From Streptomyces hilarionis (GTDB lineage: Bacteria; Actinomycetota; Actinomycetes; Streptomycetales; Streptomycetaceae): a DNA stretch of 42,142 bases. The notes under the pieces were generated by a model, which worked only from the letters and a program-made list of their open reading frames with translations, was not told where the DNA came from and did not search any database. How positions within the stretch are numbered: position 1 is the first letter of the stretch; each line of letters begins with the position of its first letter. The stretch spans positions 36,542 through 78,683 of the forward strand of contig NZ_JAHHIT010000053.1 of NCBI RefSeq assembly GCF_024539675.1, read 5' to 3'. Of this stretch, positions 24,063 through 32,117 are shown piece after piece. Position numbers and translations under genes: made by a program.

Positions 24063-24604
24063 CAGTCGCCTTCGGCGGCGAACACCCGCAGGTAGGCCTC
24101 GCAGAACGCCGGCAGATCGTCCGGCTTGCGGCTGGTGACGAGCTTGTTGGGGCCGTGGTCGCAGACGCGCACCTGCTCGTCGACCCAGTCGCCGCCCGCG
24201 TTGCGGACGTCCGTGCGCAGGCTGGGCCACGAGGTCAGCACACGGCCCCGCACGACGTCGGCCTCGATCAGGGTCCACGGGGCGTGGCAGATCGCGGCGA
24301 CCGGGCGGCCCTGCTCGAAGAACGCCTTGACGAACGCGACCGCCTTGTCGTCGCCGCGCAGGAAGTCGGGGTTGGCGACGCCTCCCGGCAGGACCAGCCC
24401 GCCGAAGGACTCCGCGGAGGCCTCGCCGACCACCTCGTCCACCGCGAACGTGTCGCCCTTGTCGAGGTGGTTGAAGGCCTGCACCTTGCCCGGGTCGGTC
24501 GACACCAGCACGGGTTCGTGACCCGCGTCCACCGCCGCCTGCCAGGGCTCGGTGAGCTCGACCTGTTCGACGCCTTCCGGTGCCGTGAGAAACGCGATGC
24601 GCAT
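24062..24604 (-). CDS. DJ-1/PfpI family (type 1 glutamine amidotransferase-like) protein
   Basis: A 180-residue PfpI-type protein. The nucleophilic elbow AAICHAPWTL places Cys106-His107 at the active site. GGLVLPGGVANPDFLRGDDK and LTSWPSLRTDVRNAGGDWVD are standard PfpI segments, and the end NKLVTSRKPDDLPAFCEAYL is typical. Bacterial relatives are described as general-stress proteases, chaperones or glyoxal/deglycase-like enzymes. Which activity applies here is open. The ATG at 24604 follows a ggaaagga ribosome site. Downstream of the DUF2795 gene by 92 bp, on the same strand. Confidence 0.9.
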   Translation of the reverse strand: MRIAFLTAPEGVEQVELTEPWQAAVDAGHEPVLVSTDPGKVQAFNHLDKGDTFAVDEVVGEASAESFGGLVLPGGVANPDFLRGDDKAVAFVKAFFEQGRPVAAICHAPWTLIEADVVRGRVLTSWPSLRTDVRNAGGDWVDEQVRVCDHGPNKLVTSRKPDDLPAFCEAYLRVFAAEGD

Positions 24605-24696
24605 GGGATTCGACGTCCTTTCCGTGTCGTCTGGGGTGGCAGGCGCCGGCCTGCCGTGTCGTGTCGGGCCGTGCGGGCCGCGTCCGGCCGCGCCGG

Positions 24697-25077
24697 TCAG
24701 CGGCCGGCGCCGACCAGCGCCTCGGCCAGCTGCTGCACGTTGCCGTAACGCTCCTTGTGCGGCAGCTCCTGGACCGCCTCCACGAGCGCGTCCGGCGCGT
24801 TCTCGCGCCGCAGTCCGACCGCCAGCGCGCCCGGCCCGGCGGGGAACGAACTCCGTCCGAGGATCCGCGCGAGCTCCAGCCGGACCGCCTCCAGCGACGC
24901 CCGGGGACTGCCCGGCACCACCGGGCCGCCCCACACCTGCGGGTCGTCCTCGGCGGACGGCTCGGGGTCGTGCCACTCCTCCGTGCGCGTGGGGTGTCCG
25001 GACCTCAGCAGGCCCTGCAGTTCGTGCTTCATCTCGTCGTCCCGGTGCACGCTCAGCCGGTCACTGCCTCGCTGCAT
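24697..25077 (-). CDS. DUF2795-domain protein
   Basis: A 126-residue protein. Its last 50 or so residues resemble the DUF2795 domain (RRENAPDALVEAVQELPHKE followed by RYGNVQQLAEALVGAG). The N-terminal part is polar and probably disordered, with Trp-Gly-Gly-Pro in the middle. The function of DUF2795 is unknown. The ATG at 25077 gives the longest reading. An internal Met at residue 16 (MKHELQGLLR) is an alternative start. A possible SigB-type promoter lies just upstream. Confidence 0.72.
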   Translation of the reverse strand: MQRGSDRLSVHRDDEMKHELQGLLRSGHPTRTEEWHDPEPSAEDDPQVWGGPVVPGSPRASLEAVRLELARILGRSSFPAGPGALAVGLRRENAPDALVEAVQELPHKERYGNVQQLAEALVGAGR

Positions 25078-25110
25078 GGTTCGCCCTCCAGATCTTCGGG
25101 TGGCCCCCGC

Positions 25111-25135
25111 GTACCCGAGGAGGACGGGCCGACAC
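25111..25135 (-). promoter_or_regulatory. Possible SigB-type promoter of the DUF2795 gene
   Basis: Minus-strand GTGT (25132-25135), 15-bp spacer, GGGTAC (25111-25116), 34 bp before the start at 25077. This fits GNNT-N15-GGGTAC, though GTGT is less common than GTTT. Confidence 0.35.
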
Positions 25136-25194
25136 GGAAATCACTGCCGGACTCTCGAAATCGGCCCTGACCTGCGGCGACGAGGTCGCCGTGG

Positions 25195-27084
25195 CTACCG
25201 TGCCTCCGGGCCCGGCAGGAACTCCTGCATCTTGGCCTTGAAGGCGTGCCGGGCCACGGCGCCCGCGTCCGGCTCGCCCTTCAGCACCGCCGCGGCGGCG
25301 GCTCCCAGCTGCTCCCAGGTGGCGTGCGCCGGCACGGGCGGCACGGACGGGTCGGTGAGGAACTCCACGACCGCCGGGCCGTCCGCCGCCAGGGCGGTGC
25401 GCCAGCCCGCCTCCACCTCCTCCGGCGTCTCCACCCGCACGCCGGTCAGCCCAAGGGAGCGGGCGAACTCCGCGTACGACGCCTCCGGCGGCCGCTGCGA
25501 CGCGGCGGAGGACGGCTCGTCCTGAGAGTCCGGCGCGGCCTGCGGGTCCTGCGCGTCCTGCGCGTGCCGCGGGAGGCGTCGGTCGTTCCACACCGCGACG
25601 ACCAGCCGCGGGTCCTGCCACCGGTCCCGGCACCGCGCCACGGTGACCAGCTCGGCGAGTCCGTCCGGCCCTATCGCCCCGTCGTCCACCAGCGCGATCG
25701 CCGGCCGGTCCGGGTGGGCGGACTTCGCGCCGATCGCGTACGGCAGCGCGCAGCCCGTCGCGGCCAGGCCCGCGGAGACGGCGCCGCGCATGCCCGGCCG
25801 CAGCGTCAGATGGCGGGCGTACCAGCCCGTCAGGGGGCCCGGGTCGCAGGTGACCATCACGTCGGGCGGCAGTTGCGGGTCCAGGGCGCGGGCCACCTGC
25901 TCCGGGTTGATCGGATCGGCCGACAGCCGCGACCGGCGGTCCAGGACGTCCTGCCAGCGCCGCACGTTGTCGCAGACGGTCGTGAACCACTCGCGGCCGC
26001 GTTCCCCGCTCCGGATCGCCGGCATCAGCAGCTCCAGCGTCTCCCGCACGTCCCCGACGAGCTCCACGTCGTGCGGCTCGCACGGCTCGCACGGCTCGTG
26101 CGGCTCGTGGGGCGACGGGCAGGCCGCTCCGGCCGGATCCGGGTCGACGTCCACGCGGACGCTGCGCACCCAGCCGCCCGGCTCGGGCAGGAACCGCGGA
26201 TGCCCGGACGAGGAGCCGATCGTCAGCAACGTGTCGCAGTCGCGCAGCAGCTCGTAGGCCGGGCGCGTGCCCATCGGGCCGACCACGCCGGTGACGTACG
26301 GGAGTTCGTCCCCCACGACATCCTTCGCGGCCAGCTCCTCGGCCACTCCCGCGCCGAGCAGTCCCGCGATCCGCCGCACCTCGGCGCTCGCACCGGCGGC
26401 GCCCGGACCGACCAGGATCGCCACCTTGTCACCGGAGTTGAGGATCTCCGCCGCCCGCTCCAGCTCCCGCGCGGGAGCCGCCGTCGTCACGTCCCGGCCG
26501 GGACCGGTCGCCGCCGCGCCCGGGCCGGCCGGGGCCCGCGGGTGCTCCGGGGGGCCCAAGGGCTCGGGGGGCTCCGGCCAGTCGAGTTCCTGGACGTCCT
26601 CGGGCACGACGACCACGACGGGACAGCGTCGGACGCAGGCGGTCCGCAGCGCCCGGTCCAGGACGTCCGGGAGGTCCTGAGGGGCCGTCACCGTCTCCAG
26701 GAACTCCGACGCGACGTCCCGGAACAGCGCTTCCGGGTCCGCACCGGGGCGGTGCGCGCCGTCCCGCCCCGTCCGCGGGCGGCCGACGATCGCCAGGACG
26801 GGGACACGGTCCAGCCTCGCGTCGTACAGGCCGTCGAAGAGCTGGACCGCGTCCGGTCCCGACGCCGCCGCGCACACCCCCGGCCGTCCGCCGAACCGGG
26901 CGTGGCCGACCGCCTGGAACGCGGACGTCCTGACATGCGACGACCGCACCAGGCGCGGGGCGTCCTCGGTGCGGTCGCAGGCGGCGAGCAGCGCGTGGAC
27001 GCCGTCGCCGGGGCAGCCGAAGACGTGATCGACACCCCACTCGCGCAGGCGTCTCAGAATGTGTTCGCAGACCGTGGCGGTCAT
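25195..27084 (-). CDS. Pyruvate-oxidase-like ThDP-fold protein with degenerate active site
   Basis: A 629-residue protein with the three-domain layout of pyruvate oxidase/acetolactate synthase: pyrimidine domain (FGCPGDGVHALLAA, PVLAIVGRPRTG), middle domain (VAILVGPGAAGASAEVRRIA) and cofactor domain (LPYAIGAKSAHPDRPAIALV). The key residues are altered. The catalytic Glu that follows His in related enzymes (HEE) is Val51 here (SHVRTSAF). The cofactor GDG motif reads Asp467-Asp468-Gly469. Two low-complexity inserts (HEPHEPCEPCEPHD; AQDAQDPQAAPDSQDEPSS) are added. ThDP catalysis in the usual way is unlikely. The protein may be a regulatory paralogue or use another chemistry. Start ATG at 27084. 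Divergent from a SigB-type sigma gene. Confidence 0.82.
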   Translation of the reverse strand: MTATVCEHILRRLREWGVDHVFGCPGDGVHALLAACDRTEDAPRLVRSSHVRTSAFQAVGHARFGGRPGVCAAASGPDAVQLFDGLYDARLDRVPVLAIVGRPRTGRDGAHRPGADPEALFRDVASEFLETVTAPQDLPDVLDRALRTACVRRCPVVVVVPEDVQELDWPEPPEPLGPPEHPRAPAGPGAAATGPGRDVTTAAPARELERAAEILNSGDKVAILVGPGAAGASAEVRRIAGLLGAGVAEELAAKDVVGDELPYVTGVVGPMGTRPAYELLRDCDTLLTIGSSSGHPRFLPEPGGWVRSVRVDVDPDPAGAACPSPHEPHEPCEPCEPHDVELVGDVRETLELLMPAIRSGERGREWFTTVCDNVRRWQDVLDRRSRLSADPINPEQVARALDPQLPPDVMVTCDPGPLTGWYARHLTLRPGMRGAVSAGLAATGCALPYAIGAKSAHPDRPAIALVDDGAIGPDGLAELVTVARCRDRWQDPRLVVAVWNDRRLPRHAQDAQDPQAAPDSQDEPSSAASQRPPEASYAEFARSLGLTGVRVETPEEVEAGWRTALAADGPAVVEFLTDPSVPPVPAHATWEQLGAAAAAVLKGEPDAGAVARHAFKAKMQEFLPGPEAR

Positions 27085-27349
27085 GAACGGGACCTCCCTG
27101 ACAGGGGAAGAGGCGGAAAGGCGGGTGTCGTTCGTGCACGGGCACGGGTGACCGCGCAGCCCGTCCGAAAACCTGCGCGGTGTTTGGAGGCGTGCGCCCG
27201 GGGCAGGCGCAGCCCCAGTGCTTCGGACCGGAGGCACGTCCGTGGCGGGCCCCGGCTTCGTGGGCCCCGCGAGGCCCGATCGGGCCACGGCCGTTTCCCC
27301 CGGGGAGACCGGCCGATCCAAGGCAGTCCTCAGGGAGTTGTCGCATCCC

Positions 27350-28306
27350 ATGCCGAACCGAGCGCGCACCAGGCAGCATCCGCACGACGACGCCCCCGAC
27401 ACCGCCGAGGCCTTCCGCAGCCTCGCCGCCCTGCCTCCGGGAGCCCGCCGCGACACTCTCCGGGCCCGGATCGTCGAGGCCTGGCTGCCGATGGCCGACC
27501 GCCTCGCCGGCCGCTTCCGCAACCGCGGCGAGAACCTGGACGACCTGCGCCAGGTCGCCGCCCTCGGCCTGGTCAAGGCCGTCGACCGCTACGACCCCGC
27601 GCGGGGCAACGCGTTCGAGAGCTACGCGGTGCCCACCATCACGGGCGAGATCAAGCGGCACTTCCGCGACCACATGTGGACCCTGCACGTGCCCCGTCGC
27701 GTCCAGGAGCTGCGCAACAGGGTGCGCAGCGCCGGGCAGGAGCTGGGCCGGACCACCGTGGGCCGGCCGCCCACCGTCGCCGAACTCGCCGAGCACGCAC
27801 GGCTCAGCGAGGACGAGGTCCGCACCGGGCTGGAGGCGCTGGAGAGCTTCAGCGCGCTGTCGCTGGACGCGGAACTCCCGGGCAGGGAGGGGGGCTTCTC
27901 GCTCACCGACACGATGGGTGAGGCGGATCCCGCGCTGGACACGGTCGTCGACCGGGAGGCCGTCCGCCCCCGGCTCGCCGCACTGTCCGAGCGAGAGCGG
28001 ACGATCCTCTACATGAGGTTCTTCGGGGACATGACGCAGAGCCGGATCGCCGAGCAGCTGGGCATCTCGCAGATGCACGTGTCCCGGCTGATCAACCGCT
28101 GCTGCGGCCGGCTGCGCGACCAGATCCTGAACGACGCGAGTCAGCCCACCCCGCAGGCCGGACCCTGCCGGGCGAGGACTGCGCGTCCCGGCGACGGCCC
28201 CCCGTCCCGGCGACGCCCTCCCGGTCTCGACGACGGCGCCCTCGCCCCTGCGGCCGCGGCCCTGAGAGGGCGGGGCCGGTCGAGTGCCCGGCGGGCGCGC
28301 GGGTGA
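27350..28306 (+). CDS. RNA polymerase sigma factor, SigB/SigF/SigG group
   Basis: A 318-residue group 3 sigma factor of the general-stress/sporulation type. Region 2 (AGRFRNRGENLDDLRQVAAL, GLVKAVDRYDPARGNAFESY, PTITGEIKRHFRDHMWTLHV), region 3 (VGRPPTVAELAEHARLSEDE) and region 4 (LSERERTILYMRFFGDMTQS, RIAEQLGISQMHVSRLINR) are complete. The last 60 or so residues, Pro/Arg/Gly-rich, are an unusual extension. The ATG at 27350 gives a typical N-terminus. A cagggagt site lies about 13 bp before it, which is long. Many Streptomyces carry several such factors recognising GNNT-N15-GGGTAC. Candidate target promoters occur in this window. No anti-sigma gene is adjacent. Confidence 0.92.
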   Translation: MPNRARTRQHPHDDAPDTAEAFRSLAALPPGARRDTLRARIVEAWLPMADRLAGRFRNRGENLDDLRQVAALGLVKAVDRYDPARGNAFESYAVPTITGEIKRHFRDHMWTLHVPRRVQELRNRVRSAGQELGRTTVGRPPTVAELAEHARLSEDEVRTGLEALESFSALSLDAELPGREGGFSLTDTMGEADPALDTVVDREAVRPRLAALSERERTILYMRFFGDMTQSRIAEQLGISQMHVSRLINRCCGRLRDQILNDASQPTPQAGPCRARTARPGDGPPSRRRPPGLDDGALAPAAAALRGRGRSSARRARG

Positions 28307-28338
28307 CGCAAGCTCCGGCCCGGTGACGCAAGCCCCGG
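28302..28338. repeat. 17-bp near-exact direct repeat at the sigma gene end
   Basis: ggtgacgcaagctccgg (28302-28318) recurs with one change (t to c) at 28322-28338, period 20 bp. The first copy includes the TGA of the sigma gene. Confidence 0.75.
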
Positions 28339-28627
28339 GACGAGGGAACGGCGGCCTCGGCTGCCTTGCGGGGTTCCACGGCGGCGTTGTCCCCCCAAGA
28401 CCCTGTGCGCCGGATCGGCCCGCCGGCCCCCGGCATCTTCGGGGGTCGCCCCCGGCCACCTCGCCCCCGCCTGTCAGCCACGCCCCCGGAGGGGTGGGGT
28501 CACCCGCACGGGGGTGTCTCTCCCGCCAATGGCGTCCGGCCGCGCGCGCCCCGGGCGGGCTCGGGCTGTGATGGCTGTGGGGCCGCGACGCCCCGCCCCG
28601 CAGCCACCGGCCGAAGGAGCCCGTCCC
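28307..28627. other. Intergenic region without a recognised gene
   Basis: 320 bp between the sigma factor and a secreted-protein gene. Apart from the 17-bp repeat at its left edge I see only small GC hairpins (cccccg at 28427-28432 with cggggg at 28440-28445; alternatively ggggg/ccccc at 28441-28453). They could act as a weak terminator. No convincing promoter, RNA gene or coding frame is visible. Confidence 0.5.
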
Positions 28628-29374
28628 ATGGGTCGCACCGCCCACTTCCTCTCCGCCCTGGCCCTGGCCGGCGCCGTCCTGGGCGTCGCCGGTCCGGCCG
28701 CCTTCGCGGACCCGTCGGCGGAGGTCAGCCCCGGCAGCGCCGCTCCCGGCGACAGCGTCAGCGTGTCGGTCGCCTGCGGCCCTCTGTCGGCCCCCGCGCC
28801 CGAGAGCCTCGACGCCACCTCGCAGGCCTTCGCCGACGGCACCGTCAAACTGACCAAGGTCCCCGGCGACGACGCGGAGGGCGGCACCGCCTACCGGGGC
28901 ACCGCCCGGATCGCCCCCGCCGACGACCTGGAAGCGGGTCCCGCGGCGGCCGGGGCGGGCGCCGGCTGGACCGTCGACGGGACCTGCCCGGCCGCTCCCG
29001 GCGGCACGGGCAAGCCCTGGAGCGCCACCCTGGAGGTCGCGAACGCCTGGCCGCAGCCGTGTCCGGCCGCGGCCTCCGGCCCCTCCTGCCCCACCGCTCG
29101 GCCGTGTCCGCCGGCGCCGGGCGGCTCCCAGCAGCACGCCGAGCCCTGCGCCACCGCCCGGCCGTGCGCCCGGCCCGAGCCGCAGCAGCGCGGCGGCCCG
29201 TCCGCGGACGCCTCGTGCGCCCCGGCCCCCGTCGAGCACGGCGTACAGGCCGGTGAGGGCGGCGCCTTCACGGACTCCGTGCCCGCCCTGGTCGCCGGCG
29301 CCGTTCTGATCGCGGGCGCGTTCGGCGCCGCGGTCCACCGACTGCGTCGCCGGACGCCCGGGGGCGACGCCTGA
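28628..29374 (+). CDS. Secreted Cys-rich protein with C-terminal membrane anchor
   Basis: A 248-residue exported protein. A signal peptide (FLSALALAGAVLGVAGPAAF, cleavage likely after AFA, about residue 27) leads to an Ig-like or beta-sandwich-looking region (EVSPGSAAPGDSVSVSVACG). A Pro/Ala-rich stretch holding most of its eight cysteines (PCPAAASGPSCPTARPCPP) follows, then one membrane segment (SVPALVAGAVLIAGAFGAAV, about 215-236) and an RLRRRTPGG tail. The end resembles a sortase-type or tail-anchored wall protein, but no LPXTG-like motif is present. The ATG at 28628 follows aaggag (28613-28618). Probable cell-surface location; function unknown. Confidence 0.8.
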   Translation: MGRTAHFLSALALAGAVLGVAGPAAFADPSAEVSPGSAAPGDSVSVSVACGPLSAPAPESLDATSQAFADGTVKLTKVPGDDAEGGTAYRGTARIAPADDLEAGPAAAGAGAGWTVDGTCPAAPGGTGKPWSATLEVANAWPQPCPAAASGPSCPTARPCPPAPGGSQQHAEPCATARPCARPEPQQRGGPSADASCAPAPVEHGVQAGEGGAFTDSVPALVAGAVLIAGAFGAAVHRLRRRTPGGDA

Positions 29375-29376
29375 GC

Positions 29377-29392
29377 GCGGCCTGCGGGCCGC
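29377..29392 (+). terminator. Short hairpin after the secreted-protein gene
   Basis: 6-bp stem gcggcc/ggccgc with a 4-base loop, 2 bp after the stop codon. Short for a terminator in this GC context. Confidence 0.35.
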
Positions 29393-29624
29393 CGCGGCCC
29401 CCGGTGTGACCGGCGCAACGCGCGCGGGCGGTCATGGGGCGCCGCACCACCGGGTACTCACCCCCCAAAGGCACGACCCGCCTCGTACGAGGGTCCGGCC
29501 CCTTGCGAGCGCCGGGTCCCGGACGGGACGTCACGCACCACGCGCCCCGCGCGCCGTCCAGCGGCCCGGACGGCGGCACGGGGCGCCCGGCACGGCACCA
29601 CGCACGGACTGCGCGGAGGACGCG

Positions 29625-30962
29625 ATGCGACGGACGGAACCGGGGGACCACGAACCCGTCCGCAACCACGTCCGCGCGCCGGACGACGACCCCGGCCAGG
29701 ACCCGCGCCCCGCCCAGGACCACGGTCCCGGACGGGATCGCGGACCCGTCCGCTACGGGCCCCCGCTCCCCACGGACGGACTGCCGGTGCTGCCCGAACT
29801 GGCCTCGGTACTGGCCCGGGCGGCCGGGCGCGCCGAGGGCGAACCGGTCGGCGGCGGCCCCGCGCTCCTCGACGCGGCCCGCGGTTACTGGTCCCGGCGC
29901 GGCGCACCCGCCGAGCCGGGCCGGGTCGCCGCCGGCCCCGGCGCCCCCGCCCTGCTGCTCGCGCTGACCGCGGCCCTCGGCGGCGACGTCCTGGTGCCAA
30001 GGCCCTGCGCGGCCTGGTGGGCGCCCTACGCACGTCTGCTGGGACGGCCCGTCTTCCATGTGGCCACGCCCGCCGAGTGCGGCGGCGTCCCGGACCCCTT
30101 CGCCCTGCTGGAGACCGTGCGGCGGGTGCGCGCCGAGGGCGGCGACCCGCGGCTGCTGGTGCTGTCCGTGGCCGACGACCCCACGGCCACCGTCGCGCCG
30201 CCCGAGGTGCTGCACGAGGTCGCGGAGGCCGCCGCGGGCGAGGGTCTGCACCTGGTCAGCGACGAGACCTGGCGCGACACGGTGCACCGCCCGCACGAGA
30301 CCGTGCTGGTCGGCCCGGCCGAGATGCTGCCCGAGCGGGTCACCGTCGTCAGCGACCTCGCGGGGGCGCTGCTGCCCGAGGGCTGGCCGGCGGCGATCGC
30401 CCGGTTCCCCGCCACGGCCGCCGGCGACGACCTGCACGCGCGCGTGCTCGACGTCCTCACCGCGCTCGACGCGCGCGTGGCCGCCCCCGTGGCGGCCGCC
30501 GCCTGCTACGCCCTGGCCGAGCCGGAGCCCGTGACCGCGCGGGTGGCCGCCGCCGTACGCCTGCACGCGCGTGTGGCGCAGGCCCTGCACTCCGCGGTGG
30601 TCGCCGCGGGCGGCCTGGCCAGGCCGCCCGCGGCCGGCCGGCACCTGTACGCCGACCTGGGACCGCTGCGCGAGGCGCTGGCGGCGCGCGGCGTCGCGGA
30701 CGCCCAGGACCTGGAGGACTTCCTCTCCGCCCGGCTCGGCATGCCGGCGCCGGGCGCCCACCGCTTCGGGGACGACCTCGGCGCGCTGCGGGTCCGGCTG
30801 TCCACCGGGCTGCTCCTGCACGGGACGGACGCGCAGCGCACGGAATGCCTCACCTCGCCCACGCCGTGGGAACTGCCCCACGTGCAACGCGCGTTGACGC
30901 TCGTGAGGTCCGTCTTCGACGACCTCCGTGACGAAGCTCAGCGATGGGAGCCTCCTCGATGA
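29625..30962 (+). CDS. PLP-dependent-transferase-fold protein lacking the catalytic lysine
   Basis: A 445-residue protein with the fold type I aminotransferase layout: LPVLPELASVLARAAG, VAAGPGAPALLLALTAALGG (the Gly/Ala phosphate-binding turn), DVLVPRPCAAWWAPYARLLG, LHLVSDETWRD (Asp213, as in the SDE motif that binds the pyridine N). A C-terminal domain ends in RLSTGLLLHG. Where aminotransferases have Ser-x-Ser-Lys, this protein reads VVSDLAGALLPEGWP (residues 241-255) with no Lys. A normal internal aldimine is therefore not possible at that site. The first 55 or so residues are Asp/Pro/Arg-rich. The ATG at 29625 follows ggagga. The stop overlaps the metallo-hydrolase ATG. Likely a pseudoenzyme working with that partner; role unknown. 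Confidence 0.78.
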   Translation: MRRTEPGDHEPVRNHVRAPDDDPGQDPRPAQDHGPGRDRGPVRYGPPLPTDGLPVLPELASVLARAAGRAEGEPVGGGPALLDAARGYWSRRGAPAEPGRVAAGPGAPALLLALTAALGGDVLVPRPCAAWWAPYARLLGRPVFHVATPAECGGVPDPFALLETVRRVRAEGGDPRLLVLSVADDPTATVAPPEVLHEVAEAAAGEGLHLVSDETWRDTVHRPHETVLVGPAEMLPERVTVVSDLAGALLPEGWPAAIARFPATAAGDDLHARVLDVLTALDARVAAPVAAAACYALAEPEPVTARVAAAVRLHARVAQALHSAVVAAGGLARPPAAGRHLYADLGPLREALAARGVADAQDLEDFLSARLGMPAPGAHRFGDDLGALRVRLSTGLLLHGTDAQRTECLTSPTPWELPHVQRALTLVRSVFDDLRDEAQRWEPPR

Positions 30963-32098
30963 CGCAGCAGTCCGAGACCGCCGCCGGCCCGGTCGCCGCC
31001 CACGAGGCCGCCACCGCCGCCGACCCGGCCGCCGCCCGGGACGACCAGGCATCGGCCCCCGTGTCCGCGCTCCCTCCTCCGTCGTCGCGGCCGTCCTCTC
31101 CCTCGCCGCTCGCGCCGCCCGTCCCGCCGCTCGCCGAGCCCCGCCCGCCGGGGGAGCGGCGCGTGTGGCCGCGCGGTTTCCACGACCGGCTGACGTCGCC
31201 GCTGCCCGGCCTCAAGGCCCTCGCCCGGTTCGCCCGCGAGGGCGCGGTGCGGCCCGGAAAGGAGGGGCTCGCCGACATCCCGCGGCTGCCCGTCGCCCCC
31301 GCCCCCGCCCCGGTGCCGCGTGCGGACGCCCGCACGGTCGCCGTCACCTGGGTGGGACACGCCAGCTGGGTGGTGGGCATCGGCGGCCTCACCGTCCTGA
31401 CCGACCCGGTCTGGTCCCGCCGCATCCTCGGCACCCCGGCCCGCATCACCCCGGTCGGCGTCCGCTGGGAGGAGCTGCCGCGGGTCGACGCCGTCGTCAT
31501 CAGCCACAACCACTACGACCATCTGGACGCCCCCACGCTGCGCCGGCTCCCACGCGACACGCCGGTGTTCGTGCCCGCCGGGCTCGGCCGCTGGTTTCGG
31601 CGCCGCCGGTTCACCCGCGTGACCGAGCTGGACTGGTGGGAGGCGGCCGAACTGTCGGGCGTGCGCTTCGACTTCGTGCCCGCGCACCACTGGTCCAAGC
31701 GCAGCCTCGTCGACACCTGCCGCACCCTGTGGGGCGGCTGGGTGCTCACCGCCCCCGGGGGACAGCGCGTCTACTTCGCCGGCGACACCGGCTACGGCCA
31801 CTGGTTCTCCCGCATCGGGCAGCGCCACCCGGGCATCGACCTGGCTCTGCTGCCCATCGGCGCCTACGACCCGCGCTGGTGGCTCAGCGACGTCCACTGC
31901 GACCCCGAGGAGGCGGTCCGCGCCGCCCTCGACCTCGGCGCCCGGCGCATGGCCCCGATGCACTGGGGGACGTTCGTGCTGTCGGCGGAGCCGGTCCTCG
32001 AACCCCTCACGCGTGTGCGCGCGGCCTGGGAGAAGGCGGGCCTGGAGCGCGACGACCTGTGGGACCTGCCCGTGGGCGGCTCGCGCATCCTGGAGTGA
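30959..32098 (+). CDS. MBL-fold metallo-hydrolase, NAPE-PLD/RomA-like
   Basis: A 379-residue metallo-beta-lactamase-fold enzyme. After a disordered Ala/Pro/Ser leader of about 65 residues come VTWVGHASWVVGIGGLTVLT, DPVWSRRI, the metal motif SHNHYDHLD (HxHxDH), FVPAHHWSKRSLVDTC, YFAGDTGYG with the bridging Asp, and PMHWGTF with the last His. This order is that of N-acyl-phosphatidylethanolamine phospholipase D and its bacterial relatives, which hydrolyse phosphodiester or related bonds. The ATG at 30959 (ATGA overlap, gggag 9 bp upstream) is preferred to the one at 30944. Translationally coupled to the aminotransferase-like gene. Confidence 0.9.
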   Translation: MTQQSETAAGPVAAHEAATAADPAAARDDQASAPVSALPPPSSRPSSPSPLAPPVPPLAEPRPPGERRVWPRGFHDRLTSPLPGLKALARFAREGAVRPGKEGLADIPRLPVAPAPAPVPRADARTVAVTWVGHASWVVGIGGLTVLTDPVWSRRILGTPARITPVGVRWEELPRVDAVVISHNHYDHLDAPTLRRLPRDTPVFVPAGLGRWFRRRRFTRVTELDWWEAAELSGVRFDFVPAHHWSKRSLVDTCRTLWGGWVLTAPGGQRVYFAGDTGYGHWFSRIGQRHPGIDLALLPIGAYDPRWWLSDVHCDPEEAVRAALDLGARRMAPMHWGTFVLSAEPVLEPLTRVRAAWEKAGLERDDLWDLPVGGSRILE

Positions 32099-32117
32099 CC
32101 CGCGCCGGCCCGCGGAC

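Noticed and set aside
21396..24278. 960-codon minus-strand ORF across phosphatase and ABC-F genes
   Set aside because: Both plus-strand genes have complete catalytic motifs. The minus product is Arg/Pro/Gly-rich noise.
26429..29338. 969-codon minus-strand ORF spanning the TPP-like gene start, sigma factor and secreted gene
   Set aside because: It crosses three genes with clear motifs in other frames and has no domain of its own.
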